Part shown: positions 12,354 through 21,257 of the stretch, piece by piece | Layout: each line of letters begins with the position of its first letter | Numbering within the stretch: position 1 is the stretch's first letter | DNA from: Hyaloperonospora brassicae | Taxonomy: Eukaryota; Oomycota; Peronosporomycetes; Peronosporales; Peronosporaceae | Length of the DNA stretch: 64,000 nt | Direction of reading: 5' to 3' | Assembly: GCA_947650285.1 (NCBI GenBank) | Contig: CANTFL010001475.1 | Span: 124,001-188,000, forward strand | The notes under the pieces: model-generated | The model's input: the letters and a program-made list of their open reading frames with translations, nothing else | Databases searched by the model: none | What the model was told of the DNA's origin: nothing | Translations under genes and position numbers: made by a program

Positions 12354-12923
12354 CGTAGCGGAGCTACTACAGGTGCTTTCCAGAGGATGGCTTAAGCTCA
12401 GAGAGCCACTTATTTTCTTGAACTAGCAGTGAAATATTGAGGCACCATGTTCAGTGAATCAGGACTCAGAGAATTAACAAGCTCTGAGAAAGACGACTCC
12501 TGAATTAACTTGTTTTCTGGAACAACGACTCAACTAGTCTACGAGCTCAAGGAAATACAATCTTAGGACTAAGAGATCAAATTACATCACATTGCTCGTA
12601 CTCCTAGTTTAAGGGTCGTACGATTCGTAGAATCGAGTAGCAACTGGTGCCCAAGAGTACACGCCGTAATAACACTTCTAGACTCTTATGATTATAGGGC
12701 GCCTGGACAAGGCACGAGTGCTTATCGATCAAACTGCGAGCTGCTGTTTGTCTACTTTTGAGAATTGTGACAAAAGGTTATACGTGTACTTCAATATAAG
12801 TTTGTACTCCCTACCGGAGTAAAACCTGATACGTTTCTTTCAGGGTGGCCGACGCGCGTGAACCCCCAGCTAACGATTTCAGTACAGAACTTATTGATAA
12901 AGGTTGTACAACACAGCGTTACG
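12354..12923 (-). repeat. Degraded 5' LTR of relict R1
   Basis: On the minus strand it ends GTAGCTCCGCTACG, matching the LTR end of the young family, followed by a diverged primer-binding region (GATAGCACTT). Inside, hairpins such as CGATTC-TAC-GAATCG and the GACTCA/AGCTCTGAG type repeats resemble the young LTR. The far end near 12923 is approximate; the expected TGTAACG reads CGTAACG. Confidence 0.6.
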
Positions 12924-14157
12924 TACCTCTACCGTGGTTGCACCGCCAAAGTGTATCGCCGGTACAGATCCACTCGCAAGTATCAACTTGGCTTGCACAT
13001 GTTTGTTTTGTAGCTGTGTGCAAGTTGCGTTGACAATTTACAATTGCATTCTAGAAGGTTCATGTGGAAAAGGGGGTCCTGCAGTTTTAGGGCGTGTGCA
13101 ACCAGTAATGCTGATGTGTGTCCGTCGCTTGTCCCTTCATTATCCACTGCGTGCAATTACGTAAAGCAGCTGGGCCTTTCACAAAAGCAAAAATCACAGC
13201 CGCGCACCGCAGCCAAGCGTTTGCAGAGGTTATAAAGTGCTAAAAGCCAAAGGAAAGAACAGCATGATCAGTTCTAACAGCTAAGTCATGCCGTATCACT
13301 CAAGGGTTTGTGAAGGACTGAGTCCGTACGCCATCTGACTTATCTTCCTTCGACTTCAGCAGCAGCATGATCAGACCACAACCTGATGGAGTTCTACATG
13401 CGCTGAACGCACGCTGGTGCGACGCTCAAGCGGGTCATATCAGACCTTGCGCACCGAACATCTGCATACTTTGTGGCATTCGGACAGCACCGGAGTGTAC
13501 GTTGGATGCGTCGGACGAGCCCGAGGTCCATGCCGTATGCTTTTTTGCTTAGACAGTGAATGACGACACAGTCGTCGCATACTATATCGTCGTATGCAGT
13601 GAAACCTGGCGCGGTAGACACTTTTGTGCACGGCGACACCAGGATATGCGCTATTCCTCTATCCGCATCATACTGCGTTGACACGAGAGACGCTTTTGCT
13701 TTTCCGCATTCACAGGTAACCCACGCTTTGAAGTGTCGGAACGAGCTGCAAACAAGGTTTCATACGTATCGACTACACGAACGAAAAGATAGACAAGACC
13801 GTTTGCAAATGTGTTTGATTTCCCACTGGTTACCATCTGCGTTGAACGAAAAGTGTATGTGTGTGTACTTTTACAACAACATTCAAATGGCAAGCACGCC
13901 GCGCTCGTCAGATACGAGGCATCACTATACTGAGCGGTGACGAGGTGCGCGTCGATAGCATCAAGCAGTCCTAAGGCCCATTTGTGGTAAACGCCGACGC
14001 CAGACGGCACGCTGACACTCTCATCGTCTCTACCGCGTAAAGCATTTACGATCCCGAGAAACTGCAGCTACAGGTGTACACGGACGTGTACAAAGGTAGC
14101 CACGACGCCGACACCATTATAGCTGCTAGGTTCCACCGCCTCGTGTCGCCCGACACG
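12924..14157. other. SP-A downstream block
   Basis: Between the relict LTR and SP-A lies about 1.2 kb present in all three unit-a copies (right arm 16922-18155, third copy about 57990-59229). Part of it (about 13500-14010) is related to the DNA downstream of SP-B2 (38350-38900), so the two secreted-protein loci share more than the gene. Short frames on both strands exist, such as 13651-14010 minus (no ATG) and 13394-13684 minus, but none shows a domain, and I do not call a gene with confidence. Confidence 0.6.
13651..14010 (-). other. Conserved frame after SP-A, function unknown
   Basis: A 119-codon frame opening with GTG, 147 bp after the SP-A stop and on the same strand. It is nearly unchanged at 17069-17428 and 58723-59082, and a diverged relative occurs after SP-B (29205-29465: DTSERG beside DTSKRG here). 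It has Cys pairs (ECCCKS) but no recognisable domain. It may be SP-A 3' UTR that happens to be open, a lost C-terminal extension, or a short unknown gene. Evidence for translation is weak. Confidence 0.25.
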
Positions 14158-14517
14158 CTAATTGCGGTAGACGCTCGGCTGCTTGCCGTAGTTACCCCCG
14201 TCATAGTTGCGGCTATCCGTGTCGACATCTCGGGAGCGACGCTGCTTTTCGCCACCAGCTTTCTGGCGATAGACATCACCGTTGTGATCGCGGCTATCTT
14301 TGTCGTCATCTCCGTAGCCACGCTTCTTTCTACCATGAGAACGGTTGGCATAAGCGCCCCTGTTGCCGTCACGGCTGTTACCGTCACGATAATCATCTCT
14401 GTAGACTCTGCGCACGTGATGGGACGTCTGCACGGCTTCCGTCGACGCATCCACGGTATTGCTCACAAACGCCAAGGCAGCCACGCTCAGCGCGCCGATC
14501 ATGATACTGAGCTTCAT
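14158..14517 (-). CDS. SP-A copy 1: secreted Arg/Asp-rich disordered protein
   Basis: A 119-aa protein with an ATG start preceded by AAG and an Inr-type promoter 44 bp upstream. Residues 1-25 form a classic signal peptide: MKLS, a hydrophobic core (MIGALSVAALAFV) and a VDA-S cleavage site. The mature part has no Cys and is dominated by Arg, Asp, Gly, Asn and Lys, with tyrosine-containing units (RVYRDDYRDGN, KRGYGDDDKD). A basic GRKKR cluster could be a nuclear or RNA-binding signal. It looks intrinsically disordered. No RxLR or LxLFLAK motif is present. The SP-B proteins share the signal peptide and the RVYRDD motif. A role as a secreted effector or wall-associated protein is only inferred. 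The right-arm copy encodes the same protein. Confidence 0.75.
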   Translation of the reverse strand: MKLSIMIGALSVAALAFVSNTVDASTEAVQTSHHVRRVYRDDYRDGNSRDGNRGAYANRSHGRKKRGYGDDDKDSRDHNGDVYRQKAGGEKQRRSRDVDTDSRNYDGGNYGKQPSVYRN

Positions 14518-14560
14518 CTTGCTTGCGAAGGTGTTGTGCTTTGTGCTGTTGTCGTACGTC

Positions 14561-14578
14561 CGAAGTTGGGGAATGAAC
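14561..14578 (-). promoter_or_regulatory. Inr/FPR-like core promoter of SP-A copy 1
   Basis: On the minus strand the sequence reads GTTCATTCCCCAACTTCG, fitting the oomycete initiator consensus TCATTYYNCAWTTT closely. It lies 44-61 bp before the ATG, leaving a short A/C-rich leader (CAACAACAGCACAAAGC). The same block stands before SP-A copy 2 and both SP-B genes, together with a preceding CTCGGACC[C/G]AGCAAGTG element. Confidence 0.65.
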
Positions 14579-14691
14579 TCACTTGCTGGGTCCGAGAGCT
14601 ACAAGCGCACCCGATCTCGCTTCGTCGTCAAACTCTCTCTCGTGACGATTACGTCGTAAGAACCGTTAGAAGCTCAGTTCTGATTGCTCAT

Positions 14692-14706
14692 CCAACCAAG
14701 TAGAGG
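14692..14706. repeat. Target-site duplication, left copy (LINE insertion)
   Basis: CCAACCAAGTAGAGG occurs here and again at 15208-15222, flanking the LINE fragment. The partner arm has this 15-mer only once (16373-16387, reverse complement), which is the empty site. Confidence 0.8.
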
Positions 14707-15207
14707 AGGAGGAGTTTCATGATCATCTATTGACATATTTAATGTGGACAAGAGGTCTGAAAAATCCTGAGCCAGGATATGAGCGCCGGTCGCGGCAGCG
14801 GATCGTGGCTGACACCCGCGTAGGGCGGGTGTCCACGGGGCTCTTGAAGCAGAAGTTCAAGACAGGCATGAAGTCGGGCCCCTCGTACGGCCGTAGCCGC
14901 GGCTCGATGCTCGCGTATTGCAATTGCCCGTAGCTGGCGAACACCGCGTGTCCAGTACATTTGGACACTTGCGGATGGAGTAGTCACGGCTCCTCGAAAG
15001 ACCGCCGAGTTCCGCTCGGTCCACAAATGTTCTTGGCAGATGGAGCTTAATATGAACCAGATCCGTTCGAATTCTGTTGCTGCGGCGTCAGAGTCATCTT
15101 GAAAACGGCTTTGCAACCGCAAACTCAGCTGACGTGGAATGGGCGGGGCTTTGCGATTGGCGCAGTGCTGAAAGAAGGTGGAAAGAACTGCGTTCGTCGC
15201 ACCCCTT
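14707..15207 (-). mobile_element. 5'-truncated LINE insertion
   Basis: 501 bp flanked by 15-bp direct repeats and absent from the other palindrome arm. On the minus strand it encodes the C-terminal end of a LINE ORF2: a block around ICQEHLWTERNSAVFRG, typical of the region after the reverse transcriptase, ending with a stop near 14739 and a short tail. Truncation at the 5' side and a long target duplication are usual for target-primed reverse transcription. I do not see a long poly(A) tail. The open frame runs into flanking DNA up to 15362, but that part is not LINE. Confidence 0.75.
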
Positions 15208-15222
15208 CCAACCAAGTAGAGG
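15208..15222. repeat. Target-site duplication, right copy (LINE insertion)
   Basis: Second copy of the 15-mer CCAACCAAGTAGAGG; see 14692-14706. Confidence 0.8.
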
Positions 15223-15725
15223 CGAACGGTGTGTTTCGTACGAAAGAAAATGTCACCGGAATGATTGACTGCAACAGTAGTCGCAAATGCACAGCGCAAA
15301 AGGTGGTCATCGCATGTGTTTGGTGGGCATCGGCTGTCGGCTCGGATAGTTGCAACGGACAACAGATTACTACGAAAAAGTGGGATGCATATGGTGCGTC
15401 AAGCATTCTTATGCTGTTTTTGTGTCGATCTGACTGGTCGAGCTGAACCAGACACCGCGTCTTATCGGATGTGCAGCAGCAGATACGTACTTCTCAGAAA
15501 CGCATGTCCGTCATGCCCTGTTTTCCACGCGGTACTGCAGCTGTAGACGTCCTAGATAGACATTGCATGTGGAACTGACAGCTAAGCCGTCTTCCCGGAG
15601 CCACATGCGACTTCTACACGGGTGGTCAGCATGACGCCAAATAGCAGATGCACGGCGCCAGCCGAAGTACAGTCTTCTCTATGCGACTTGAATAACGGTC
15701 ACAATGCTGGTCGACAGATGATCGC
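15223..15725. other. Inner left arm of palindrome 1, no gene recognised
   Basis: DNA upstream of SP-A copy 1, paired with 15870-16372. The outer 320 bp are nearly identical to the partner; the inner 180 bp are clearly diverged, by eye about three matches in four. Frames on the plus strand (for example 15265-15546) have no recognisable domain. Confidence 0.6.
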
Positions 15726-15869
15726 GTGAGCCTATGCTCGGGTATTCCCTCAAGAATCACAAAACAGAAAACACACAAGGGAAGTAACCTAGGCGTTCAA
15801 AGTTCCACGGAACATGCCATCACATCTTTTTACCTCACCCAATCACGAAGGAAAATAAGATCAGGAGCT
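15726..15869. other. Central spacer of palindrome 1
   Basis: About 145 bp at the symmetry centre (15797) that do not pair with each other. A/T-rich stretches (CAAAACAGAAAACACAC) and no gene. I see no element or tRNA here. Confidence 0.6.
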
Positions 15870-16372
15870 CATGCGATGTGTCGACCAGCATCGTGACCGT
15901 TGCTGGGTCACATCATGCATTGCGCTCCGCCCGCGCCGTGCATCTGCTGTTGGACACTATGTTGACCACGCGTGCAGAAGTCGCATGTAGCTCCGGGAAG
16001 ACAGCTTAGGACGGTCGCAGTTCCACATGCACCGTCCAACTACGACGCCTACAGCTGCAGTACCGCGTGGAAAACAGGGCATGACGGACATGCGTTTCTG
16101 AGAAGTACGTATCTGCTGCTGCACATCCGATAAGACTCGGTGTCTGGTACAGCTCGACCAGTCAGATCGACACAAAAACAGCATAAGAATGCTTGACGCA
16201 CCATATGCATCCCACTTTTTCGTAGTAATCTGTTGTCCGTTGCAACTATCCGAGCCGACAGCCGATGCCCACCAAACACATGCGATGACCACCTTTTGCG
16301 CTGTGCATTTGCGACTACTGTTGCAGTCAATCATTCCGGTGACATTTTCTTTCGTACGAAACACACCGTTCG

Positions 16373-16387
16373 CCTCTACTTGGTTGG
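16373..16387. other. Empty target site of the LINE insertion
   Basis: Single copy of the 15-mer (CCTCTACTTGGTTGG on this strand) at the position matching the duplicated site in the left arm. It shows the arm as it was before the LINE inserted. Confidence 0.8.
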
Positions 16388-16500
16388 ATGAGCAATCAGA
16401 ACTGAGCTTCTAACGGTTCTTACGACGTAATCGTCAAGAGAGAGAGTATGACGACGAAGCGAGATCGGGTGCGCTTGTAGCTCTCGGACCCAGCAAGTGA

Positions 16501-16518
16501 GTTCATTCCCCAACTTCG
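16501..16518 (+). promoter_or_regulatory. Inr/FPR-like core promoter of SP-A copy 2
   Basis: GTTCATTCCCCAACTTCG, 43-60 bp before the ATG at 16562; same element as at SP-A copy 1 and the SP-B genes. Confidence 0.65.
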
Positions 16519-16561
16519 GACGTACGACAACAGCACAAAGCACAACACCTTCGCAAGCAAG

Positions 16562-16921
16562 ATGAAGCTCAGTATCATGATCGGCGCGCTGAGCGTGGCT
16601 GCCTTGGCGTTTGTGAGCAATACCGTGGATGCGTCGACGGAAGCCGTGCAGACGTCCCATCACGTGCGCAGAGTCTACAGAGATGATTATCGTGACGGTA
16701 ACAGCCGTGACGGCAACAGGGGCGCTTATGCCAACCGTTCTCATGGTAGAAAGAAGCGTGGCTACGGAGATGACGACAAAGATAGCCGCGATCACAACGG
16801 TGATGTCTATCGCCAGAAAGCTGGTGGCGAAAAGCAGCGTCGCTCCCGAGATGTCGACACGGATAGCCGCAACTATGACGGGGGTAACTACGGCAAGCAG
16901 CCGAGCGTCTACCGCAATTAG
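16562..16921 (+). CDS. SP-A copy 2: secreted Arg/Asp-rich disordered protein
   Basis: Encodes a 119-aa protein identical to SP-A copy 1, in the opposite orientation across the palindrome centre, so the two genes diverge from about 2 kb apart. The signal peptide covers residues 1-25 and the mature chain is Cys-free and rich in Arg, Asp and Gly. Identity of the proteins despite small differences in nearby DNA fits recent duplication or continuing gene conversion. The promoter block at 16501 is unchanged. Function unknown; see copy 1 for motifs. Confidence 0.75.
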   Translation: MKLSIMIGALSVAALAFVSNTVDASTEAVQTSHHVRRVYRDDYRDGNSRDGNRGAYANRSHGRKKRGYGDDDKDSRDHNGDVYRQKAGGEKQRRSRDVDTDSRNYDGGNYGKQPSVYRN

Positions 16922-18155
16922 CGTGTCGGGCGACACGAGGCGGTGGAACCTAGCGGCTATAATGGTGTCGGCGTCGTGGCTACCTTTGTACACGTCCGTG
17001 TACACCTGTAGCTGCAGTTTCTCGGGATCGTAAATGCTTTACGCGGTAGAGACGATGAGAGTGTCAGCGTGCCGTCTGGCGTCGGCGTTTACCACAAATG
17101 GGCCTTAGGACTGCTTGATGCTATCGACGCGCACCTCGTCACCGCTCAGTATAGTGATGCCTCGTATCTGACGAGCGCGGCGTGCTTGCCATTTGAATGT
17201 TGTTGTAAAAGTACACACACATACACTTTTCGTTCAACGCAGATGGTAACCAGTGGGAAATCAAACACATTTGCAAACGGTCTTGTCTATCTTTTCGTTT
17301 GTGTAGTCGATACGTATGAAACCTTGTTTGCAGCTCGTTCCGACACTTCAAAGCGTGGGTTACCTGTGAATGCGGAAAAGCAAAAGCGTCTCTCGTGTCA
17401 ACGCAGTATGATGCGGATAGAGGAATAGCGCATATCCTGGTGTCGCCGTGCACAAAAGTGTCTACCGCGCCAGGTTTCACTGCATACGACGATATAGTAT
17501 GCGACGACTGTGTCGTCATTCACTGTCTAAGCAAAAAAGCATACGGCATGGACCTCGGGCTCGTCCGACGCATCCAACGTACACTCCGGTGCTGTCCGAA
17601 TGCCACAAAGTATGCAGATGTTCGGTGCGCAAGGTCTGATATGACCCGCTTGAGCGTCGCACCAGCGTGCGTTCAGCGCATGTAGAACTCCATCAGGTTG
17701 TGGTCTGATCATGCTGCTGCTGAAGTCGAAGGAAGATAAGTCAGATGGCGTACGGACTCAGTCCTTCACAAACCCTTGAGTGATACGGCATGACTTAGCT
17801 GTTAGAACTGATCATGCTGTTCTTTCCTTTGGCTTTTAGCACTTTATAACCTCTGCAAACGCTTGGCTGCGGTGCGCGGCTGTGATTTTTGCTTTTGTGA
17901 AAGGCCCAGCTGCTTTACGTAATTGCACGCAGTGGATAATGAAGGGACAAGCGACGGACACACATCAGCATTACTGGTTGCACACGCCCTAAAACTGCAG
18001 GACCCCCTTTTCCACATGAACCTTCTAGAATGCAATTGTAAATTGTCAACGCAACTTGCACACAGCTACAAAACAAACATGTGCAAGCCAAGTTGATACT
18101 TGCGAGTGGATCTGTACCGGCGATACACTTTGGCGGTGCAACCACGGTAGAGGTA

Positions 18156-18725
18156 CGTAACGCTGTGTTGTACAACCTTTATCAATAAGTTCTGTACTGA
18201 AATCGTTAGCTGGGGGTTCACGCGCGTCGGCCACCCTGAAAGAAACGTATCAGGTTTTACTCCGGTAGGGAGTACAAACTTATATTGAAGTACACGTATA
18301 ACCTTTTGTCACAATTCTCAAAAGTAGACAAACAGCAGCTCGCAGTTTGATCGATAAGCACTCGTGCCTTGTCCAGGCGCCCTATAATCATAAGAGTCTA
18401 GAAGTGTTATTACGGCGTGTACTCTTGGGCACCAGTTGCTACTCGATTCTACGAATCGTACGACCCTTAAACTAGGAGTACGAGCAATGTGATGTAATTT
18501 GATCTCTTAGTCCTAAGATTGTATTTCCTTGAGCTCGTAGACTAGTTGAGTCGTTGTTCCAGAAAACAAGTTAATTCAGGAGTCGTCTTTCTCAGAGCTT
18601 GTTAATTCTCTGAGTCCTGATTCACTGAACATGGTGCCTCAATATTTCACTGCTAGTTCAAGAAAATAAGTGGCTCTCTGAGCATAAGCCATCCTCTGGA
18701 AAGCACCTGTAGTAGCTCCGCTACG
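18156..18725 (+). repeat. Degraded 5' LTR of relict R2
   Basis: Mirror image of the R1 LTR. The 3' end (GTAGCTCCGCTACG) is clear; the 5' end near 18156 is approximate. Confidence 0.6.
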
Positions 18726-18865
18726 TTTGATAGCACTTTGGTCTATTTACTACAGATTCTGTTAAGTCCAATCCTCTTCGAGGATGGAGCAAGTTATCCC
18801 CTTCTCTCTGAGGTCCAAAAGGTCGCGCTTACTAAGCTGACCGATTCTTCGGGTTCAGAGTATGT

Positions 18866-19189
18866 TTGACTTTCTTGTATCGCAAGGCTAGGACGTGTTA
18901 TACACACTTCTGGAAGAAGATTCGCCAAATGAGTCTTTCCTGTTTGCATAGGTCTACGGCCAAATGGCGTCGGAATATGTTGACACGATTTGTTTATGTA
19001 TTGGACGAAGAAGCTAAGCCTTGTCAACCCAAGCTGAGCGTCAAAACTTACTACGGGAGGATGGGGGGATATTACTCTCTGGACTCGGGAGGTAGAGGTT
19101 TTTATGAAATCCAGCATGCTCTGTTTAAATTATCAGCATGTATCGATGGCTGTATCTCCGCTCAACGGAAGATAGAGAATAACTCCTAA
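18866..19189 (+). pseudogene. gag: Gag remnant of R2
   Basis: A 107-codon frame containing TRFVYVLDEEAKPCQPKL, SVKTYYG and, further on, FYEIQHALFKLSACIDGC. These align in order with RYVAMPPEEAKPRPLRV, DIKHYSG and LAIFKLDRKA of the young Gag. The mirrored frame is at 11890-12213. It is a short central piece of Gag with indels, not a functional gene. Confidence 0.6.
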
Positions 19190-20884
19190 CGTGCGGCACG
19201 TCAGTTGATGCTGCATTTTGCCCACACGGAAATCGCTGAAGCGGTAGATTCTACTCGTATAATTGCCGACCAACCAGGCACATCGCGTGCGAGTACGCTT
19301 CTTATCTACCTTTAACGGCAAGAGTAAGCTAACGGCTATGTACAAGTGTTGAGAGCACGTATGGATGCTATGCAGATTGATCCTTGCTTCGAGGTGGTCA
19401 GTGCGACCGTGTTGATGGAAGGTCTTGGTACTGGCGTTTTCAGGACGAATGACTTTCGGGCTCACCCTTCACCTCTGTAGAGGCTGTGCAAATAGCACTG
19501 AACGCTAAATTCAACCTTAAGTCATCTAGACTTGATTGGATTGGACGTAGAACATGTTCTCCAATCACAATCGGTGCACATGCGGCTTGGACATTGAGCC
19601 TATGGTCCATCGCAATCATTAAGGCAAAGATGAAGCTGATCTGCAAGCTGCTGAGCTACAACGTGACATTCACCGACGTTATACATGAAGGTAGCATTAA
19701 TGCCTGCTTGCGAGTTGTCCGTTCCGCAAACAGTGCCAGGCTTCTATGAGTCTAGTACTTGCCTCAAACTAGAACTATGGTACGGCGCGAGGGAAACGAC
19801 ATGTCTTTGAAAGCGCGGAGCGTCCTATCGAGAAATATTATGTCATGTTGTATATTATGTTGGTGGAGGTGAGAAAGTCTTATTCACTCATAGCTTTGTA
19901 CTCAATAACGTAAACCTAGTTCGCAAGCCAGGCTTGCTTGTCATGAAAGCGACTGTTAGCAAGTTTACAATGATTCTTGTACGGTTTCAATAGATTCTGG
20001 AGCAGCAGAAGACTATGCTCGACGCTAATCCCTGGATCAGAGTCAGTAGTATGCTGAGTCGCTGGAAGTGCAAAGTAGCGAATCTGGCACTGTTTGACTG
20101 GCAACGAGACCGCGTGTAACGTGCTAACGGTTTGACAAACAAGTCACGAAGTTCTTAAAGCTTGGCGTCGTGGAATGTGGATGAGACCTTGACTTCGGCA
20201 TGATATATTTGAAATATCCTAGGCATAGCATGGATGAAACGACATAAGTCATGGATTGATAAGAGGTGTGGGTTGTTTAGGTATAACGTGCACTGTCTCT
20301 ATTGGGTCTCTGGCGAGTCATAATTCCCTTTGTCTGAACACTTTGGCGATATGGACGCGATCTTCTGCCCAATTTGTTCAGCGTGCTAACCATTGGATTC
20401 TTAGAGATAATTGAATCCAAAGATATCAACCATATGAGCTCAGAGCGAAGATTTTGCTGATAGCGATACGGCATGCAATCCGTTGCTGGATGCCTGGGGA
20501 GCCCAATTTTCTCGACTGATGTGAGATGTAAGGTATTGCGAAATACCCGACAGCGTCGTCAAATAGACGATGCAAGGTGCAGACAGTCTTTTCCATGACA
20601 GTGTTATGACAGAAATACACTGTATGGTCTTTTCAATGGCGTGATGGCAAGGTGATTGACATTGTTGCCTTAGGGATATTTATCTTTGTATTCTATTACA
20701 TTGGTTGACAAAATAGAGAATGATGCGTTTGGTCAGGCTTAAAGGACGCTGATTTATTCGCATTCGTGGCCATTCGACCTAACATTGAGGTAAGCATATC
20801 CTCGATATAGAAATAGTCGTTCCCTGAGGATACGAAGTTGGCATTAAGTGCCAGTAGTGGATCTTAGAATCCTGAAAAAACTTA

Positions 20885-21257
20885 TTGGGTATGGATTATC
20901 ACGTGATAAAGGGATCACGTGACTCTTGTTGGCACATCCCAATGTCCTTCATACCTCTCGATAGAGACGTGCGCCATCGAGTTGATCTAGTTCCGGGAAC
21001 AACATACTGCGTTATACGGCAGTGGCAGTTGCAAAAGGAGCAGTGTGACGTCATCGACGACTTAACTTGAATTTTTGCGTTACACGGCAGATAATGTGCA
21101 TGATTGTAGGTCTCGCCGTTATACACTTTCCTTCTATGTCAGAAATTTGAATAGCAAGTGCCACCTTGTTCATGTTGATAAGAATCAAAATGCTGCCGTC
21201 ATTCTGACTCCGACCTCTATTCCTAGAAATTGTGCTTCGCAACGAAATGGTCGATAG
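20885..21257 (+). pseudogene. RT remnant of R2
   Basis: Two adjoining frames. The first has PLDRDVRHRVDLVPGTTYCV and EQCDVIDD, matching the RT start of element A. The second has YVRNLNSKCHLVHV and TPTSIPRNCASQRN, matching FCVKKPNGKWRIVHAY and IPRKHVLQNN. The stretch corresponds to the RT fingers only. It is identical in parts to 54852-55224 but differs from the palindrome 1 partner at 9823-10235. Confidence 0.65.

Larger units (their letters stand above)
7141..12923 (-). mobile_element. Relict Ty3/gypsy element R1 (3' end missing)
   Basis: Old, heavily mutated minus-strand relative of elements A-C. Recognisable from right to left: a 5' LTR (12354-12923), a gag remnant (11890-12213 contains RFVYVLDEEAKP, matching RYVAMPPEEAKP of young Gag), an RT remnant (10080-10130, LDRDVRHRVDLVPGT type), integrase remnants (7580-8500) and a chromodomain-region frame (7141-7539). 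The 3' LTR seen in R2 and R3 is absent because the palindrome arm ends at 6929. No long frame survives. Confidence 0.8.
6929..15725. repeat. Palindrome 1, left arm (unit a, reverse)
   Basis: Everything from 6929 to 15725 recurs as its reverse complement at 15870-24129. Apart from the LINE insertion at 14707-15207, paired positions keep a constant sum (31079-31080) over more than 7 kb, and the SP-A protein is identical in both arms. The arm carries relict gypsy R1, the SP-A downstream block, SP-A and its promoter. The inner 180 bp (15545-15725) are clearly less similar to the partner than the rest. Confidence 0.93.

Noticed and set aside
13560..13940. 126-codon plus-strand frame downstream of SP-A as a gene
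   Set aside because: It overlaps another long frame on the opposite strand, has no domain, and its conservation only reflects the near-identical repeat units.
14074..14703. 209-codon frame opposite SP-A copy 1
   Set aside because: Shadow of the SP-A gene: hydrophobic runs arise from complementing Arg/Asp codons, and no signal or domain fits.
14739..15362. A zinc-finger-like CPPNTCDDHLLRC motif as the LINE RT-associated zinc knuckle
   Set aside because: It lies at about 15290-15325, outside the inserted LINE fragment (14707-15207), in DNA that the other arm also has, so it belongs to flanking sequence and the match is chance.
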